The notes beneath the pieces were generated by a model, which ran no database searches, was not told where the DNA came from, and saw only the letters and a list, made by a program, of their open reading frames with translations. Shown one piece after another: positions 1-8,008 of a DNA stretch of 64,000 nucleotides (position 1 is the stretch's first letter; the number at the start of each line of letters is the position of its first letter). The position numbers were made by a program, and so were the translations under genes. The stretch comes from Io17-Chloro-G2 sp965226825 (GTDB taxonomy: Bacteria > Chloroflexota > Dehalococcoidia > Lucifugimonadales > UBA3495), in NCBI GenBank assembly GCA_965226825.1, contig CBDDED010000003.1, forward strand, positions 186,001-250,000. Direction: 5' to 3'.

Positions 1-924
1 CGTACTCCTCAGCGTATCCAGCGCTCCGCAAGGGTGACTCGCTGCCGGTACCCCCTGGAAGCTTGGCGCCGCCGTCGAACCCGGCGGATGTGCATCAGTC
101 GTAGGTCGCGATCCATTCGGAGGCGATGCTGATGCCCTCTCCAACTTCACATGCAGTGTTCTGCCTATTGAGTCGCAGCAGAACTTGAGGTACAGGTATC
201 CGGCATCAGCCGGGCCGCCCGCTGCATTCTACGCATATCCCGAGCCTCGCGGATGCCAAGCGATTACGCTCACAGCGGGGTAGGATTCCTACGTCCCACT
301 ATACTCCCAACCGTCGTGTGAAGAGTTGGGGTGTTTTGGGCTTTCGGGCAAGATGGCCCCACAGAGGGGCGATTTGAGTCCGAATCGCTGGCCCGTCGGG
401 CCGACAATTGAAGGTCCTGCGCGGGGAAGAAGGCAGAAGGGCCGAGTGGCCGGGGTGGACGACGACCCGGAGACCCTAGCGCATGTGCGGGTGGTGGTCA
501 CCGATACGGGAAACCCCATCACCCATTGTGAAGCCTGATGCGTGGCCGGCGTAAGCGGCGCGCTACACGTCCATCGCCGGCGAGGCCGCGCAGGGTTAGG
601 ACACCCGGGCGTGCCGCCACTCGCAGGCCCTTGCAAAACCGGCGGGTGGAACATCCTTGACATAAATCCAACCTATTCGTAGGATTGCAAACGAAAATTC
701 CACGGCGCAGCGCGGTACGAGCACTCCGCTAACGCTCAGCGTGCGACAATCGGTCTTTTCCGCCGCAGGCATGGGAGCAGGGGCCCTAGAATCGGTGGAC
801 CACGACCTACTTTGTGAAGCCCGCCGGTGGCCCGTGGATTCTGTCGCGTCGCGCTGTGCGTAGTTGACCTTCTCCGTTACCATACCCATAGTGACCACGT
901 CAGTGGAGGAAGGGACATTCGGCC
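1..924. other. Gene-poor left edge with an unrecognised coding remnant
   Basis: I see no complete gene. On the plus strand one frame stays open from about 35 to the TAG at 284-286. Its translation, ending in GCQAITLTAG, has protein-like composition but no start codon with a ribosome site and no family I recognise, so it may be the tail of a decayed gene. Longer open frames at 289-663 and 596-898 on the minus strand have low-complexity, shadow-like translations and are not called. The last 60 bases hold a plausible promoter for the relic that follows. Confidence 0.4.
864..892 (+). promoter_or_regulatory. Candidate sigma70-type promoter of the sterol-reductase relic
   Basis: TTGACC at 864-869 and CATAGT at 887-892 are separated by 17 bases, giving five of six and four of six consensus matches. 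A strong purine-rich ribosome site (GGAGGAAGGG) follows around 904-913, ahead of the ATG at 925. The signals of expression survive although the downstream gene is broken. Confidence 0.4.
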
Positions 925-1342
925 ATGATTGAGTGGCTTGGTATTGGCCAACTTTTCGAGCTTTCCCGGTCGGAAGCGATTGCGGGGTTTTTCACCCCGA
1001 TGGCAATCTTAGCCGTGTTTTTCCTGGTCCAGTTCATACTGCCAGGAAGGCGGGTGCCCGGCTACATCGTCAATCCGGTGACTGCAAGATCCTTTACAGC
1101 GGCCGGTGGGGTTTCGCCCGCCACTTAAACCACTTGGGGGAGGGGTTCCTTTCCTTTCAATCGGGCTCGTATTCGGCTATTTCACCAATCCCCGGTCATG
1201 GACCTACTTTGTCTTTATCGTCTCGCTGTTCACCTGGCGTCAACGGCTTGACGACAGCCGCTGTTCGGAGAAATACGGCGCAGAAAAGTGGACAGAGTAT
1301 CAGGCACGGGTGAAGTACCGGATTCTTCCTGGCGTCTATTGA
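925..1342 (+). pseudogene. ERG4/ERG24/DHCR7-type sterol reductase relic (internal deletion plus frameshift)
   Basis: The start (frame of 925) encodes a membrane segment followed by LPGRRVPGYIVNPVTA, resembling the N-terminal part of the ERG4/ERG24/DHCR7 family. Around 1086-1145 another frame reads SGRWGFARHLNHLGE, the family's SGWWGxxRHxNYxGD signature. A third frame from about 1150 to 1342 reads YFTNPRSW and ends in EKYGAEKWTEYQ...VKYRILPGVY, the typical C-terminus. Family members are around 400 residues. Here only about 139 codons remain, so most of the middle is missing and at least one further single-base shift is present. Homologues reduce C=C bonds of sterols or related polycyclic lipids using NADPH in membranes. 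This copy cannot make a full protein. Confidence 0.75.
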
Positions 1343-1384
1343 AAGGACTCCCTCTAATCTATAACCACCTGAACAAGGGGGCCC

Positions 1385-3173
1385 TTGAAACTTCCTCTAT
1401 ACACTGTCCTAAGACTTGCTACGGCCATAGCGGCGCTTTTTCTGCTCGCCGCCTGCAATGGCTCCAGCGAAGAGTTGCCCACGTCTGAGCCTAGCCCTTC
1501 ACCGACTCAAGCAGCAACGCCTACTGAAGAGGCAGCAACCCCCACTGAAGAAAAGGTCCTGACCATCCTCTATTGGCAGGCTCCTACTCTGCCCGGCCCT
1601 TATCTTTCCTCGGGAACCAAAGACAGCGACGCCGGCGCGATTACCCTGGAGCCCCTGGCCAGGTATGACCCGGACGGCATCCTGACGCCGGCCCTGGCAG
1701 CCGAAATCCCAACGCTGGAGAACGGCGGCGTTTCTCAGGACCTGATGTCGATCACCTGGAAGCTGCGGGAGGGTCTGAGGTGGTCGGACGGCAGCGACGT
1801 AACGGCCTACGACGTGGTCTTTACCGCGCGCTACTGCGTGGATGTAGACACAGGATGTACTGCTGAGAGCGCATTAGACGGCGTTGCATCGGTGGAGGCC
1901 ATCGACGACCTCACCGTCAAGATTAGCTTCGAAGCTCCCACGCCATATCCCTACCGGGCGTTCGTTCGGGCCGGAACGCCCGTCATCAGCGGGACGCAGT
2001 TTGCCGACTGTGTCGGCGCGGCTGCCGCGACCTGTGAGGAGCGAAACACTGCCCCCTGGGCACCGGGCCCTACCGCATCGTTAGTTTCAAGGCCAACGAC
2101 CAGGTAATTTACGAGCGCAACCCATTCTTCCGTGGGGATGGGGCCTACTTCGACCGGGTGGTCCTCAAAGGCGGCGGGGATGCAATCTCGACGGCTCGAG
2201 CCGTTATGGAAACAGGCGAAGCCGATTACGCCTGGAACCTGCAGGTGGAACCGGAAATTCTTATCGGGATGGAAGCGGCCGGACCGGGCAAAGTTGTCGT
2301 AGCCTTCTCCGGCTTGGTGGAACGCATCGTAGTCAACCAGACAAATCCCGATCCGGCGTTGGGTGACGACCGGTCCGAGTACCTGGATGGACAGAACCCC
2401 CACCCGTTTCTGACCTACACGCCGATTCCCCAAGCCATGTCGATGGCGATCGATCGCGGGGTCATATCGGAGAAGCTCTACGGTTTTGCCGGAATGCCCA
2501 CCTGCAACCTGGTGACTGGACCTCCGAGGTATGTTTCGACCGCTAACGATAGGTGTCTATCCCAGGACATTGCCGGCGCCAACAAGCTCTTGGACGAGAG
2601 TGGCGTGGTCGATACCGACGGCGACGGCATCCGGGAACACGATGAGGTTCCCTTGCGGATCACCTACCAGACCTCAGCCAATGTTGTCCGGGAAGGCACT
2701 CAAGACCTCATTCGTGACTGGTGGCGTCAGATAGGGATTGAAACCGAACTGGTGCAATACGAGGCCGGCGTCTTTTTCGGGGGCGATCCCGTGGCGGACA
2801 AGGAAGCCTCGCTTCGCAGGTTCTTCGCCGACGTACAGATGTACACCGACGGTTCCGACATAGACCCGCAGCAGTATCTATCCGGCCCCCTGTGCAAACA
2901 TATCCAGACCCGGGACAACAACTGGGCACCGGAAAACTCGGCCCGCGCCTGCGACCCGGATACGACGCGCTCTTTGCCAAACTGGAACAAAGCCGCATCG
3001 GCCCGGAGCGTGAGGCGTTGGTCAAGCAGTTAAACGACACTCACGTGCAGAACTATTTCGAAATCCCGCTGGTGGAACGGGGCTTCGTTTCCGCACACCT
3101 GGATACGCTCAAGGGCGTCCGGATAAACGGATGGGATAGCGAGTTGTGGAACATCGCCGAGTGGCGGCGTTAG
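1385..3173 (+). pseudogene. ABC transporter substrate-binding lipoprotein, family 5 (oligopeptide/nickel type), two frameshifts
   Basis: A TTG start at 1385 opens a lipoprotein signal peptide with lipobox LLAAC, then a Thr/Pro/Glu-rich linker and the SBP_bac_5 fold (for example WKLREGLRWSDGSDVTAYDVVF). The frame is lost near 2050-2056 in a run of five C: adding one C restores GTGPYRIVSFKANDQVIYER in the next frame. It is lost again near 2955-2960 in a CCC run, after which YDALFAKLEQSRIGPEREAL continues to the stop at 3173. Read through both shifts it is about 595 residues, the usual size for the family, which captures peptides or other solutes outside the membrane for an ABC importer. No permease or ATPase gene is adjacent. 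Because both shifts look like single missing C bases in C runs, sequencing or assembly error is a real alternative to decay. Confidence 0.8.
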
Positions 3174-3517
3174 TCGCAGTTGGTCCATCGCAGGACAGGT
3201 AATCGGGGGTAGGGTAGTTGTCGGGACTGGGCTAGACCATCCCTGGTGTTTCCCGGTTGCCATAACCGCGTGGGAGTACGGAGAAGGCTCTGGATTCTGG
3301 ATGCGGCGAGACAGACGGGGGAGGAGTGCGGCAGGCGCGGCCCGTGTAAGGCGATTACTCATCACTCTGGACGTAGGATTGGCCCGTTACACTGGAATGT
3401 GGTTGCCGTGAGGCGTGTGGCGTTGGCTTGACATTCGGGCTATTATAGGTAGACATCCGGGCACCCTTGGGGATGCTGCACGGGGATATTCATCAATCTA
3501 ATAAGGAGGGTTCAGCC
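3174..3517. other. Intergenic region with a degenerate repeat arm
   Basis: No gene is seen. Positions 3284-3322 match one arm of the dispersed inverted-repeat family found elsewhere in the window (GGCTCTGGATTC...GCGGCGAGA...GACGGGGGA). A TTGACA hexamer lies at 3428-3433 but no good -10 box sits at the right spacing. A perfect AAGGAGG ribosome site at 3503-3509 serves the next gene. Confidence 0.5.
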
Positions 3518-4501
3518 ATGGGCGCGAACTACACCATTTGCGTTGGCACCGTGGGAGGCGGCTTGTCCTATAGCCGCGACGGAGGCGAAACCTGGAACCG
3601 CATCAGGGACAACGTCCCCAGCGAGGGCAACATCAGGACCATGACGGTGTATCCCGACGACGCCCACCGTCTGTTGGCCGGCACTGACAACGGCATCGTG
3701 CGGAGCGAGGACAACGGGGCCACCTGGAATAAGCTGGATTCCCCGTTTGAAGACCTGCAGATTTGGTCGGTGGCCGTGGACCCCGAGAACACCGACACCA
3801 TCTTTGCCGGCACGCGGCCTGGTGGATTCCGTTCCCAGGACGGCGGCAAGACCTGGCAAGAAATGAACATGGGTGTGAACCTCAACTGCCCCATTGGCAC
3901 CCCACGGACCACCAACATCATAGTGGACCCCCGGGACCACAAAACGGTGTGGGCTGGGATCGAGGTTGACGGCGTCTACAAGAGCCTGGACGGCGGAGAT
4001 AGCTGGCTCCACATGAGCGAATTGGGGCCGGACCCCTTCCACGGTGACGTTCACGGCATGGCAGTCCGGCCGGGTCCGAACTCTGCGGTTTACGCCACCA
4101 GCCCCTTTGGACTGGCCACCAGCACCGACGAGGGTGAAAGCTGGGAATACCACGAATACCCGAAGTACAATGAGTCCGACGCCAGGTCCTACTGCCGGGG
4201 CGTGGTCATCAAGGCCGATAACCCCGACGTGATGTTTGTGGGCCACGGCAATGCCATCCCCGGAGACCAGGGAGCGATCCAGCAGACCAGGGACGGCGGC
4301 AAGACCTGGGTCCAGACCGACTTGCCGGTGACCCCCAACTCGGTGGTGTACTGGTTCGGAACCCACAAGGCCGTTCCCGACTCCATCGTCGCCGGAAGCC
4401 TGTACGGCTACGTGTACCTCAGCGACGACGGCGGCATCAGTTGGCGCAAGCTCAAGAAGGAGTTCGGAGAAATTCGGTCGGTAACCCTGACGCCCAACTA
4501 A
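3518..4501 (+). CDS. Asp-box (BNR/sortilin-like) beta-propeller protein
   Basis: This 327-residue protein is built almost entirely of Asp-box repeats of the form S-x-D-x-G-x-T-W. I count seven: SRDGGETW, SEDNGATW, SQDGGKTW, SLDGGDSW, STDEGESW, TRDGGKTW and SDDGGISW. That suggests a single seven-bladed propeller as in Vps10/sortilin and YCF48-like proteins. There is no signal peptide or membrane segment, so it is predicted cytosolic. Asp-boxes are structural, so no activity can be read from them; binding or glycan-hydrolase-like roles are both possible. The ATG at 3518 is chosen over an upstream TTG because AAGGAGG lies eight bases before it. A strong terminator follows, so it is probably monocistronic. 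Confidence 0.85.
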   Translation: MGANYTICVGTVGGGLSYSRDGGETWNRIRDNVPSEGNIRTMTVYPDDAHRLLAGTDNGIVRSEDNGATWNKLDSPFEDLQIWSVAVDPENTDTIFAGTRPGGFRSQDGGKTWQEMNMGVNLNCPIGTPRTTNIIVDPRDHKTVWAGIEVDGVYKSLDGGDSWLHMSELGPDPFHGDVHGMAVRPGPNSAVYATSPFGLATSTDEGESWEYHEYPKYNESDARSYCRGVVIKADNPDVMFVGHGNAIPGDQGAIQQTRDGGKTWVQTDLPVTPNSVVYWFGTHKAVPDSIVAGSLYGYVYLSDDGGISWRKLKKEFGEIRSVTLTPN

Positions 4502-4525
4502 CCGGCAATCCTTCAAGCGCGTTAG

Positions 4526-4558
4526 AAAAGTCCCGGAGAGTCCTCCGGGACTTTTTTT
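4526..4558 (+). terminator. Rho-independent terminator
   Basis: A 10-bp perfect stem (AGTCCCGGAG at 4529-4538 with CTCCGGGACT at 4543-4552) and a 4-base loop are followed by a run of seven T. It sits 25 bases after the Asp-box gene stop and is the clearest intrinsic terminator in the window. Confidence 0.9.
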
Positions 4559-4629
4559 CACCAGAAGCTATTCCGGCCGGACCCCCGGCCCTTTTGCAAG
4601 AAATGATCGGAAAATGATGGGGGTGGTAA

Positions 4630-5457
4630 ATGTCCGCCGTTAGCCGCTGGAACCAAATGGTGCGGGACGAGCACGCCCAATCGGAATCAATGCGGCCCGC
4701 CGACGAGGCGCCGCCGGCAGACCATTGGCGTCCCTACGCCGAAAACTTCCGTACTGACCCCCGCCAATACGCGGACCCACTTCTGGACCACCTGCTCCAG
4801 CAGGTCTCCCCCGGCCAGACCCTCATCGACGTGGGAGCGGGCGGAGGACGCCTGGCTTTGCCGCTGGCGCTGCACTGCCGGAGCGTCACGGCGGTTGAGC
4901 CATCCGAGAGCATGGTGGACGTGCTGGAGAGCCAGGTCCGGCAGCACGGGATCAACAATGTGTCGACGGTGCAGGCCCGGTGGGAGGACGCGGTGGTTGA
5001 GCCTGCAGACGTGGTCCTGTCTGCCCACGTGGTGTACGTGGTCCAAGACATCGGGACGTTTATTCGCAAAATGGATGCCCACGCCGGTAGCAAGGTCCTG
5101 GTAGTGCTGTTCGAGTCCGCTCCCATGTCCCGGATGTACCCCCTGTGGCGGCAGGTTCACGGCTCGGAAAGATTGTCGCTGCCCGCGGCGCCCCGGTTAA
5201 GGGAGGTCCTGGGGGAGTTGGGGATTTCCTTCCGCCAGGACGTCGTCCCGGGGATGCAGGGCCGGGGATATGAGAGCCCGGAACATGCCTTGGAGATGAT
5301 AAGCCGCCGCCTGTATCTGGCTGTCGACGACCCCAAACGGGAGAAGTTGGCCCGGATATTGGAGTCGGAGCTGGAGGAGTTGGAGGGCGTGTGGAGAATG
5401 AAAGGCGATACTCCTGTTCCTCCGTTGGTGCTGAGCTGGAGTCCCTCCGGCAAATGA
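4630..5457 (+). CDS. Class I SAM-dependent methyltransferase
   Basis: This 275-residue protein has a Rossmann-type SAM-binding core. Motif I is LIDVGAGGGRLALPLAL (about residues 60-76), followed by the acidic end of strand 2 in VTAVEPSESMVDVLE. The residues after strand 4 read VVLSAHVVYVVQDIGTF. The N-terminal 45 residues and the C-terminal 100 probably form the substrate cap. Substrate is unknown. A GGGGGTGG stretch precedes the ATG. The gene converges on hicB with only two bases between the stops, and it follows the terminator, so it is probably transcribed alone. Confidence 0.85.
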   Translation: MSAVSRWNQMVRDEHAQSESMRPADEAPPADHWRPYAENFRTDPRQYADPLLDHLLQQVSPGQTLIDVGAGGGRLALPLALHCRSVTAVEPSESMVDVLESQVRQHGINNVSTVQARWEDAVVEPADVVLSAHVVYVVQDIGTFIRKMDAHAGSKVLVVLFESAPMSRMYPLWRQVHGSERLSLPAAPRLREVLGELGISFRQDVVPGMQGRGYESPEHALEMISRRLYLAVDDPKREKLARILESELEELEGVWRMKGDTPVPPLVLSWSPSGK

Positions 5458-5459
5458 CG

Positions 5460-5867
5460 TTATGGGGACGCCACGTGAGGTTGCCGACCAATAGCCCGCA
5501 GGGCTATATCCAAGTGCTCTAGCTTAGACCGGTGTTGGATGTCCAATAAACGGTCCACTTTCGTCAGGCCACACCCTAGCTGGCGCGCTAGTTCCTCTTT
5601 GTCAATTCCTTGGTCTCTCATCCCTTGATAAAGCATGACTTTGATGGCCGTTAGCGCCGGGACCACGGCGCAGACAGGTCCCTGGGAAGGTGGTGGAATG
5701 TCCTGGCCATTGTGCATCCGGGCTGCGATGGCTTCTTCCACTGCATCGGCAGAACGTGCGACTGCCTCATTTCGGTCTGTCCCGAACGTCGTGAGTTCCG
5801 GAAAGTCGGGAGATGTTGCCAAGACCGTGCCGTCATCATTTTCGAGTTGTAAAGAGTAGGTTAGCAT
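5460..5867 (-). CDS. hicB: HicB-family antitoxin
   Basis: This 135-residue protein has an N-terminal HicB fold, a degenerate RNase-H-like domain (start MLTYSLQLENDDGTVLATSPDFPEL, with the F-P-x-L-x-T-F-G pattern). A C-terminal helix-turn-helix follows (IDKEELARQLGCGLTKVDRLLD) that would bind the operon promoter. In this family the antitoxin sequesters HicA and autoregulates the operon. The start overlaps the end of hicA by seven bases, in the usual toxin-first order, implying translational coupling. The length matches the longer HicB subclass carrying a DNA-binding domain. Confidence 0.85.
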   Translation of the reverse strand: MLTYSLQLENDDGTVLATSPDFPELTTFGTDRNEAVARSADAVEEAIAARMHNGQDIPPPSQGPVCAVVPALTAIKVMLYQGMRDQGIDKEELARQLGCGLTKVDRLLDIQHRSKLEHLDIALRAIGRQPHVASP

Positions 5868-6055
5868 TGGTCCAACCCCAGGTCTTTTTTGATTTTGGCG
5901 ACGAGGCCCCGGCCTAACTCCCTATCGCTGCTGTGCACCGGTAGTTGCGTTGTGCGGTCACCGAGGCGAACCGTGACGTGTCCGCTGCCGCTCTTATGCG
6001 TTTGGAAAGTGCAACCCCGCCTTCTGAGCCAGCGACGGAGCTCGTTTGAGTTCAG
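5861..6055 (-). CDS. hicA: HicA-family mRNA interferase toxin (non-canonical start)
   Basis: A 64-residue reading frame gives the full HicA pattern: NSNELRRWLRRRGCTF, then the catalytic-His segment SGSGHVTVRLGDRT, then LPVHSSDRELGRGLVAKIKK and DLGLDQ. HicA folds like a double-stranded-RNA-binding domain and cleaves mRNA. Only four codons separate the family's usual first residues from an upstream in-frame TAG (6065-6067 on this strand), and none is ATG, GTG or TTG. The best start is CTG at 6055, giving M-NSNEL. No clear ribosome site precedes it. The toxin may therefore be weakly translated or disabled at its start codon. Confidence 0.8.
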   Translation of the reverse strand: MNSNELRRWLRRRGCTFQTHKSGSGHVTVRLGDRTTQLPVHSSDRELGRGLVAKIKKDLGLDQC

Positions 6056-6131
6056 GTATGGATTCTACACAACAATTGCCCTGCTGTTAACAAAGTGTTG
6101 TGTCCCGTCTCGTCAAGCGCCGGGTCGGATG

Positions 6132-6160
6132 TTGACATGGCGCGGGCGCGCATTTACGCT
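6132..6160 (+). promoter_or_regulatory. Candidate promoter for the glutaredoxin/DinB gene
   Basis: A perfect -35 TTGACA at 6132-6137 is followed after 17 bases by TACGCT at 6155-6160, a weak -10 with three of six matches. It lies about 50 bases ahead of the TTG start proposed at 6210. Confidence 0.35.
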
Positions 6161-6209
6161 ACCGGCGGCCAGGTTGGACCCGACGCAATCAAACTCAGGT
6201 GGTGACATT

Positions 6210-6971
6210 TTGGACGTTCACGTTTACACACACCCTGGTTGATTCAGTTGCCGGACGGTGGAGGAGTTTCTGTCGTCCAATGGTGTTCAGTATGTGCACC
6301 ATGATTTGGCCACCGACCACGAGGCGGTGGAGCACCTGAAAGGACTTGGAATCAAGTCTGTTCCAGTAACCATCGTCGATGACGAACAGGTGATCATTGG
6401 GTATTACCCGAAGAAGCTGGTCCCGGCCCTGCGCTTGGACGTCAATATTGACCTTTCAGGCAAGACGGCCTGGATGGCCGAGAAATACGACATTGTCCTG
6501 AGCGCCGCCATGCGCGCCGCGCACCAGGCATCTCAGGAACAGTTGGACGAACAGGTGCCCTGGCGTCCGGCAAGCCTGCGGGACACTATCATGCACGTTC
6601 TTTCCTTCCCGGAGTTGGCGTTTCTAAGCCACGAAACTGGAAGCATGAGCGCCGAAGACATGGAGGCGTCAAACCAAAGGTTGCGCCACATAGTCACCGC
6701 CGAGGAAATCTCCAGCTATGGCGACAAGGTGCGCAAGGATATCGCCGAGTTCCTGAACAGCGGCAATGACGCCGCATTCGACCGGGTGGTGCCAGCCCAC
6801 TACGGCGGAGAGGTGACGGTGGTGGAACTGTTGAATATCATTCTGAGCCACAGCACCCACCACCTGAAACAGGTTTACCACCACCTGGAAAACAACCTGG
6901 GGTTAACCCTGGACCGACCGGCTACTGAATCCGACTTGGACGGCATCGTGACCCCTACCGCGCTGATCTAA
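6210..6971 (+). CDS. Candidate selenoprotein: glutaredoxin-like domain (UxxC) fused to a DinB-like domain
   Basis: The frame is open from 6243 to 6971, but its true N-terminus lies upstream of a TGA at 6240-6242. A TTG at 6210 with AGGTGG seven bases before it gives MDVHVYTHPG-[TGA]-FSC-RTVEEFLSSNG, the start of a glutaredoxin. The TGA stands exactly where the first Cys of the CxxC motif belongs, with Cys14 the second and SVPV (cis-Pro52) downstream. After about residue 85 a DinB/YfiT-like helical bundle follows, with candidate metal His residues in DTIMHVL and SHSTHHLKQ. Relatives of DinB include thiol-dependent transferases. A possible SECIS hairpin follows the TGA. Alternatives are a nonsense mutation, or re-initiation at GTG 6258, which would lose the redox motif. 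Confidence 0.7.
6254..6274 (+). promoter_or_regulatory. Possible bacterial SECIS-like hairpin
   Basis: GACGG at 6254-6258 can pair with CTGTC at 6270-6274 (one G-U pair), leaving an 11-base loop that begins U-G. The loop starts 17 bases after the TGA at 6240-6242. Bacterial SECIS elements sit just after the Sec codon with a G in the first two loop positions, so placement and loop fit, but the stem is short. Support is weak without folding calculations. Confidence 0.3.
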
Positions 6972-7025
6972 ACGCGGCGTTGGGTTCGGAGCAAGCACAG
7001 GCGAACGGATATTTTGAGGATGGAC

Positions 7026-7679
7026 ATGCTTTACGAGCTTAGACTGTATGACGCTACCCCCGGCAACCTGCCAGCGGTGAACGACCGGTTCGGTAATCAC
7101 GTGGTCGGGTTTTTCAAAAAATACGGTATTGGCATTCTGGGGTTCTGGACGGAAGAGATCGGCACCAGCAACCGCCTGACCTTTATCCTGAGCTATGAGG
7201 ACATGGGAGACCGGGAGCGGAAGTGGCGGGAATTTGCCAGCGACCCGGACTGGCGCAAGGTCCAGGCCGAGACGGAGGCCGGAGGGCCCTTGGCCGCGAC
7301 GGTGCAGAATACGTTCATGCGGCTCACCTCATACTCCCCCGAGCCCAAGATTTCCTCCAACTTGCAGGAACTGCGGATTTACGATGCGGTCCCGGGCAAA
7401 TTGCAGGCATTGCACGACCGGTTCGCGAACCATACGATGGGATTCTTCAAAAAGTACGACATAGACGTGATTGGTTACTGGACCGACGAGATTGGGGTCA
7501 GCAACCGGCTAACCTACCTGGTGGGCCACGAAAGCCTGGCGAAAAGAGAGGAGAATTGGCGGGCTTTTTCGGGCGATCCCGACTGGCAGAAAGCAGTGGC
7601 CGAGTCGCACCGGGACGGGGTTTTGGTCCGGCAGGCCCGGAACATCATCCTGCGCCCCACGTCCTACTCGCCGCGCTAG
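7026..7679 (+). CDS. Tandem NIPSNAP-family protein
   Basis: This 217-residue protein consists of two homologous NIPSNAP (ferredoxin-like dimeric alpha-beta barrel) domains, about residues 1-100 and 113-217. Each repeats the same order: ELRxYDAxPGxLxAxxDRF, then FFKKYxIxxxGxWTxEIGxSNRLT, then SDPDW or GDPDW. The family is found beside degradative enzymes, but its biochemical role is poorly defined. The ATG at 7026 is preferred because GAGGA lies five bases before it. It follows the glutaredoxin/DinB gene by 54 bases on the same strand and may be co-transcribed. Confidence 0.85.
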   Translation: MLYELRLYDATPGNLPAVNDRFGNHVVGFFKKYGIGILGFWTEEIGTSNRLTFILSYEDMGDRERKWREFASDPDWRKVQAETEAGGPLAATVQNTFMRLTSYSPEPKISSNLQELRIYDAVPGKLQALHDRFANHTMGFFKKYDIDVIGYWTDEIGVSNRLTYLVGHESLAKREENWRAFSGDPDWQKAVAESHRDGVLVRQARNIILRPTSYSPR

Positions 7680-7709
7680 TGTTGGTTTGAGGGAAAGAGA
7701 GGACAAGCC

Positions 7710-7913
7710 ATGTCGAAAATCAACCGAGAGGCGCTAAACCTGGTAATGGATGCCCTTGACCAGTATGAAAAAGAAGTCGAGGGAACGCACCTTAAGGTGC
7801 AAAGTAAGCGGACGTACCTCTTACACGCCCGGCATTTTGTACGTTGGCTTGAAGACGATTTCGAACCAGGCGTGAACGTGAGACATCGGAGGGCATCCAA
7901 TCAGCCCCGTTAA
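7710..7913 (+). CDS. Small protein resembling the core-binding N-terminus of tyrosine recombinases
   Basis: This 67-residue ORF has a good ribosome site (GAGAGGA) before ATG 7710. Its centre, with a YEKEVEG helix, then SKRTYLLHARHFVRWLEDDF, resembles the SAM-like core-binding domain of phage integrases. In such domains a helix with K-R/T-Y-x-x-x-L-x-x-F positions the arm around DNA. No catalytic domain follows before the GMC gene starts at 8009. It is either a stand-alone DNA-binding protein or a truncated recombinase; the clean start and stop slightly favour a real small gene. The assignment rests on pattern only. Confidence 0.5.
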   Translation: MSKINREALNLVMDALDQYEKEVEGTHLKVQSKRTYLLHARHFVRWLEDDFEPGVNVRHRRASNQPR

Positions 7914-8008
7914 GCACTAGGCTCAAGCGATTTCAACATTGGAATGGGCCCAAGATTGCGGCCCGGCCCATGCACGGCAGGGAAACTTAATCCGCCGGGA
8001 GTAGCTCG

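Noticed and set aside
289..898. Minus-strand open frames near the left edge (289-663 and 596-898)
   Set aside because: Compositions are low-complexity and shadow-like, with no ribosome sites, motifs or family resemblance.
3428..3446. TTGACA ... TATTAT as promoter of the Asp-box gene
   Set aside because: The two boxes are only seven bases apart, and no good -10 box lies at 16-18 bases from the TTGACA.
3512..4561. A 349-codon antisense frame over the Asp-box gene
   Set aside because: The plus strand has seven Asp-boxes, a perfect ribosome site and a terminator; the antisense product has none of these.
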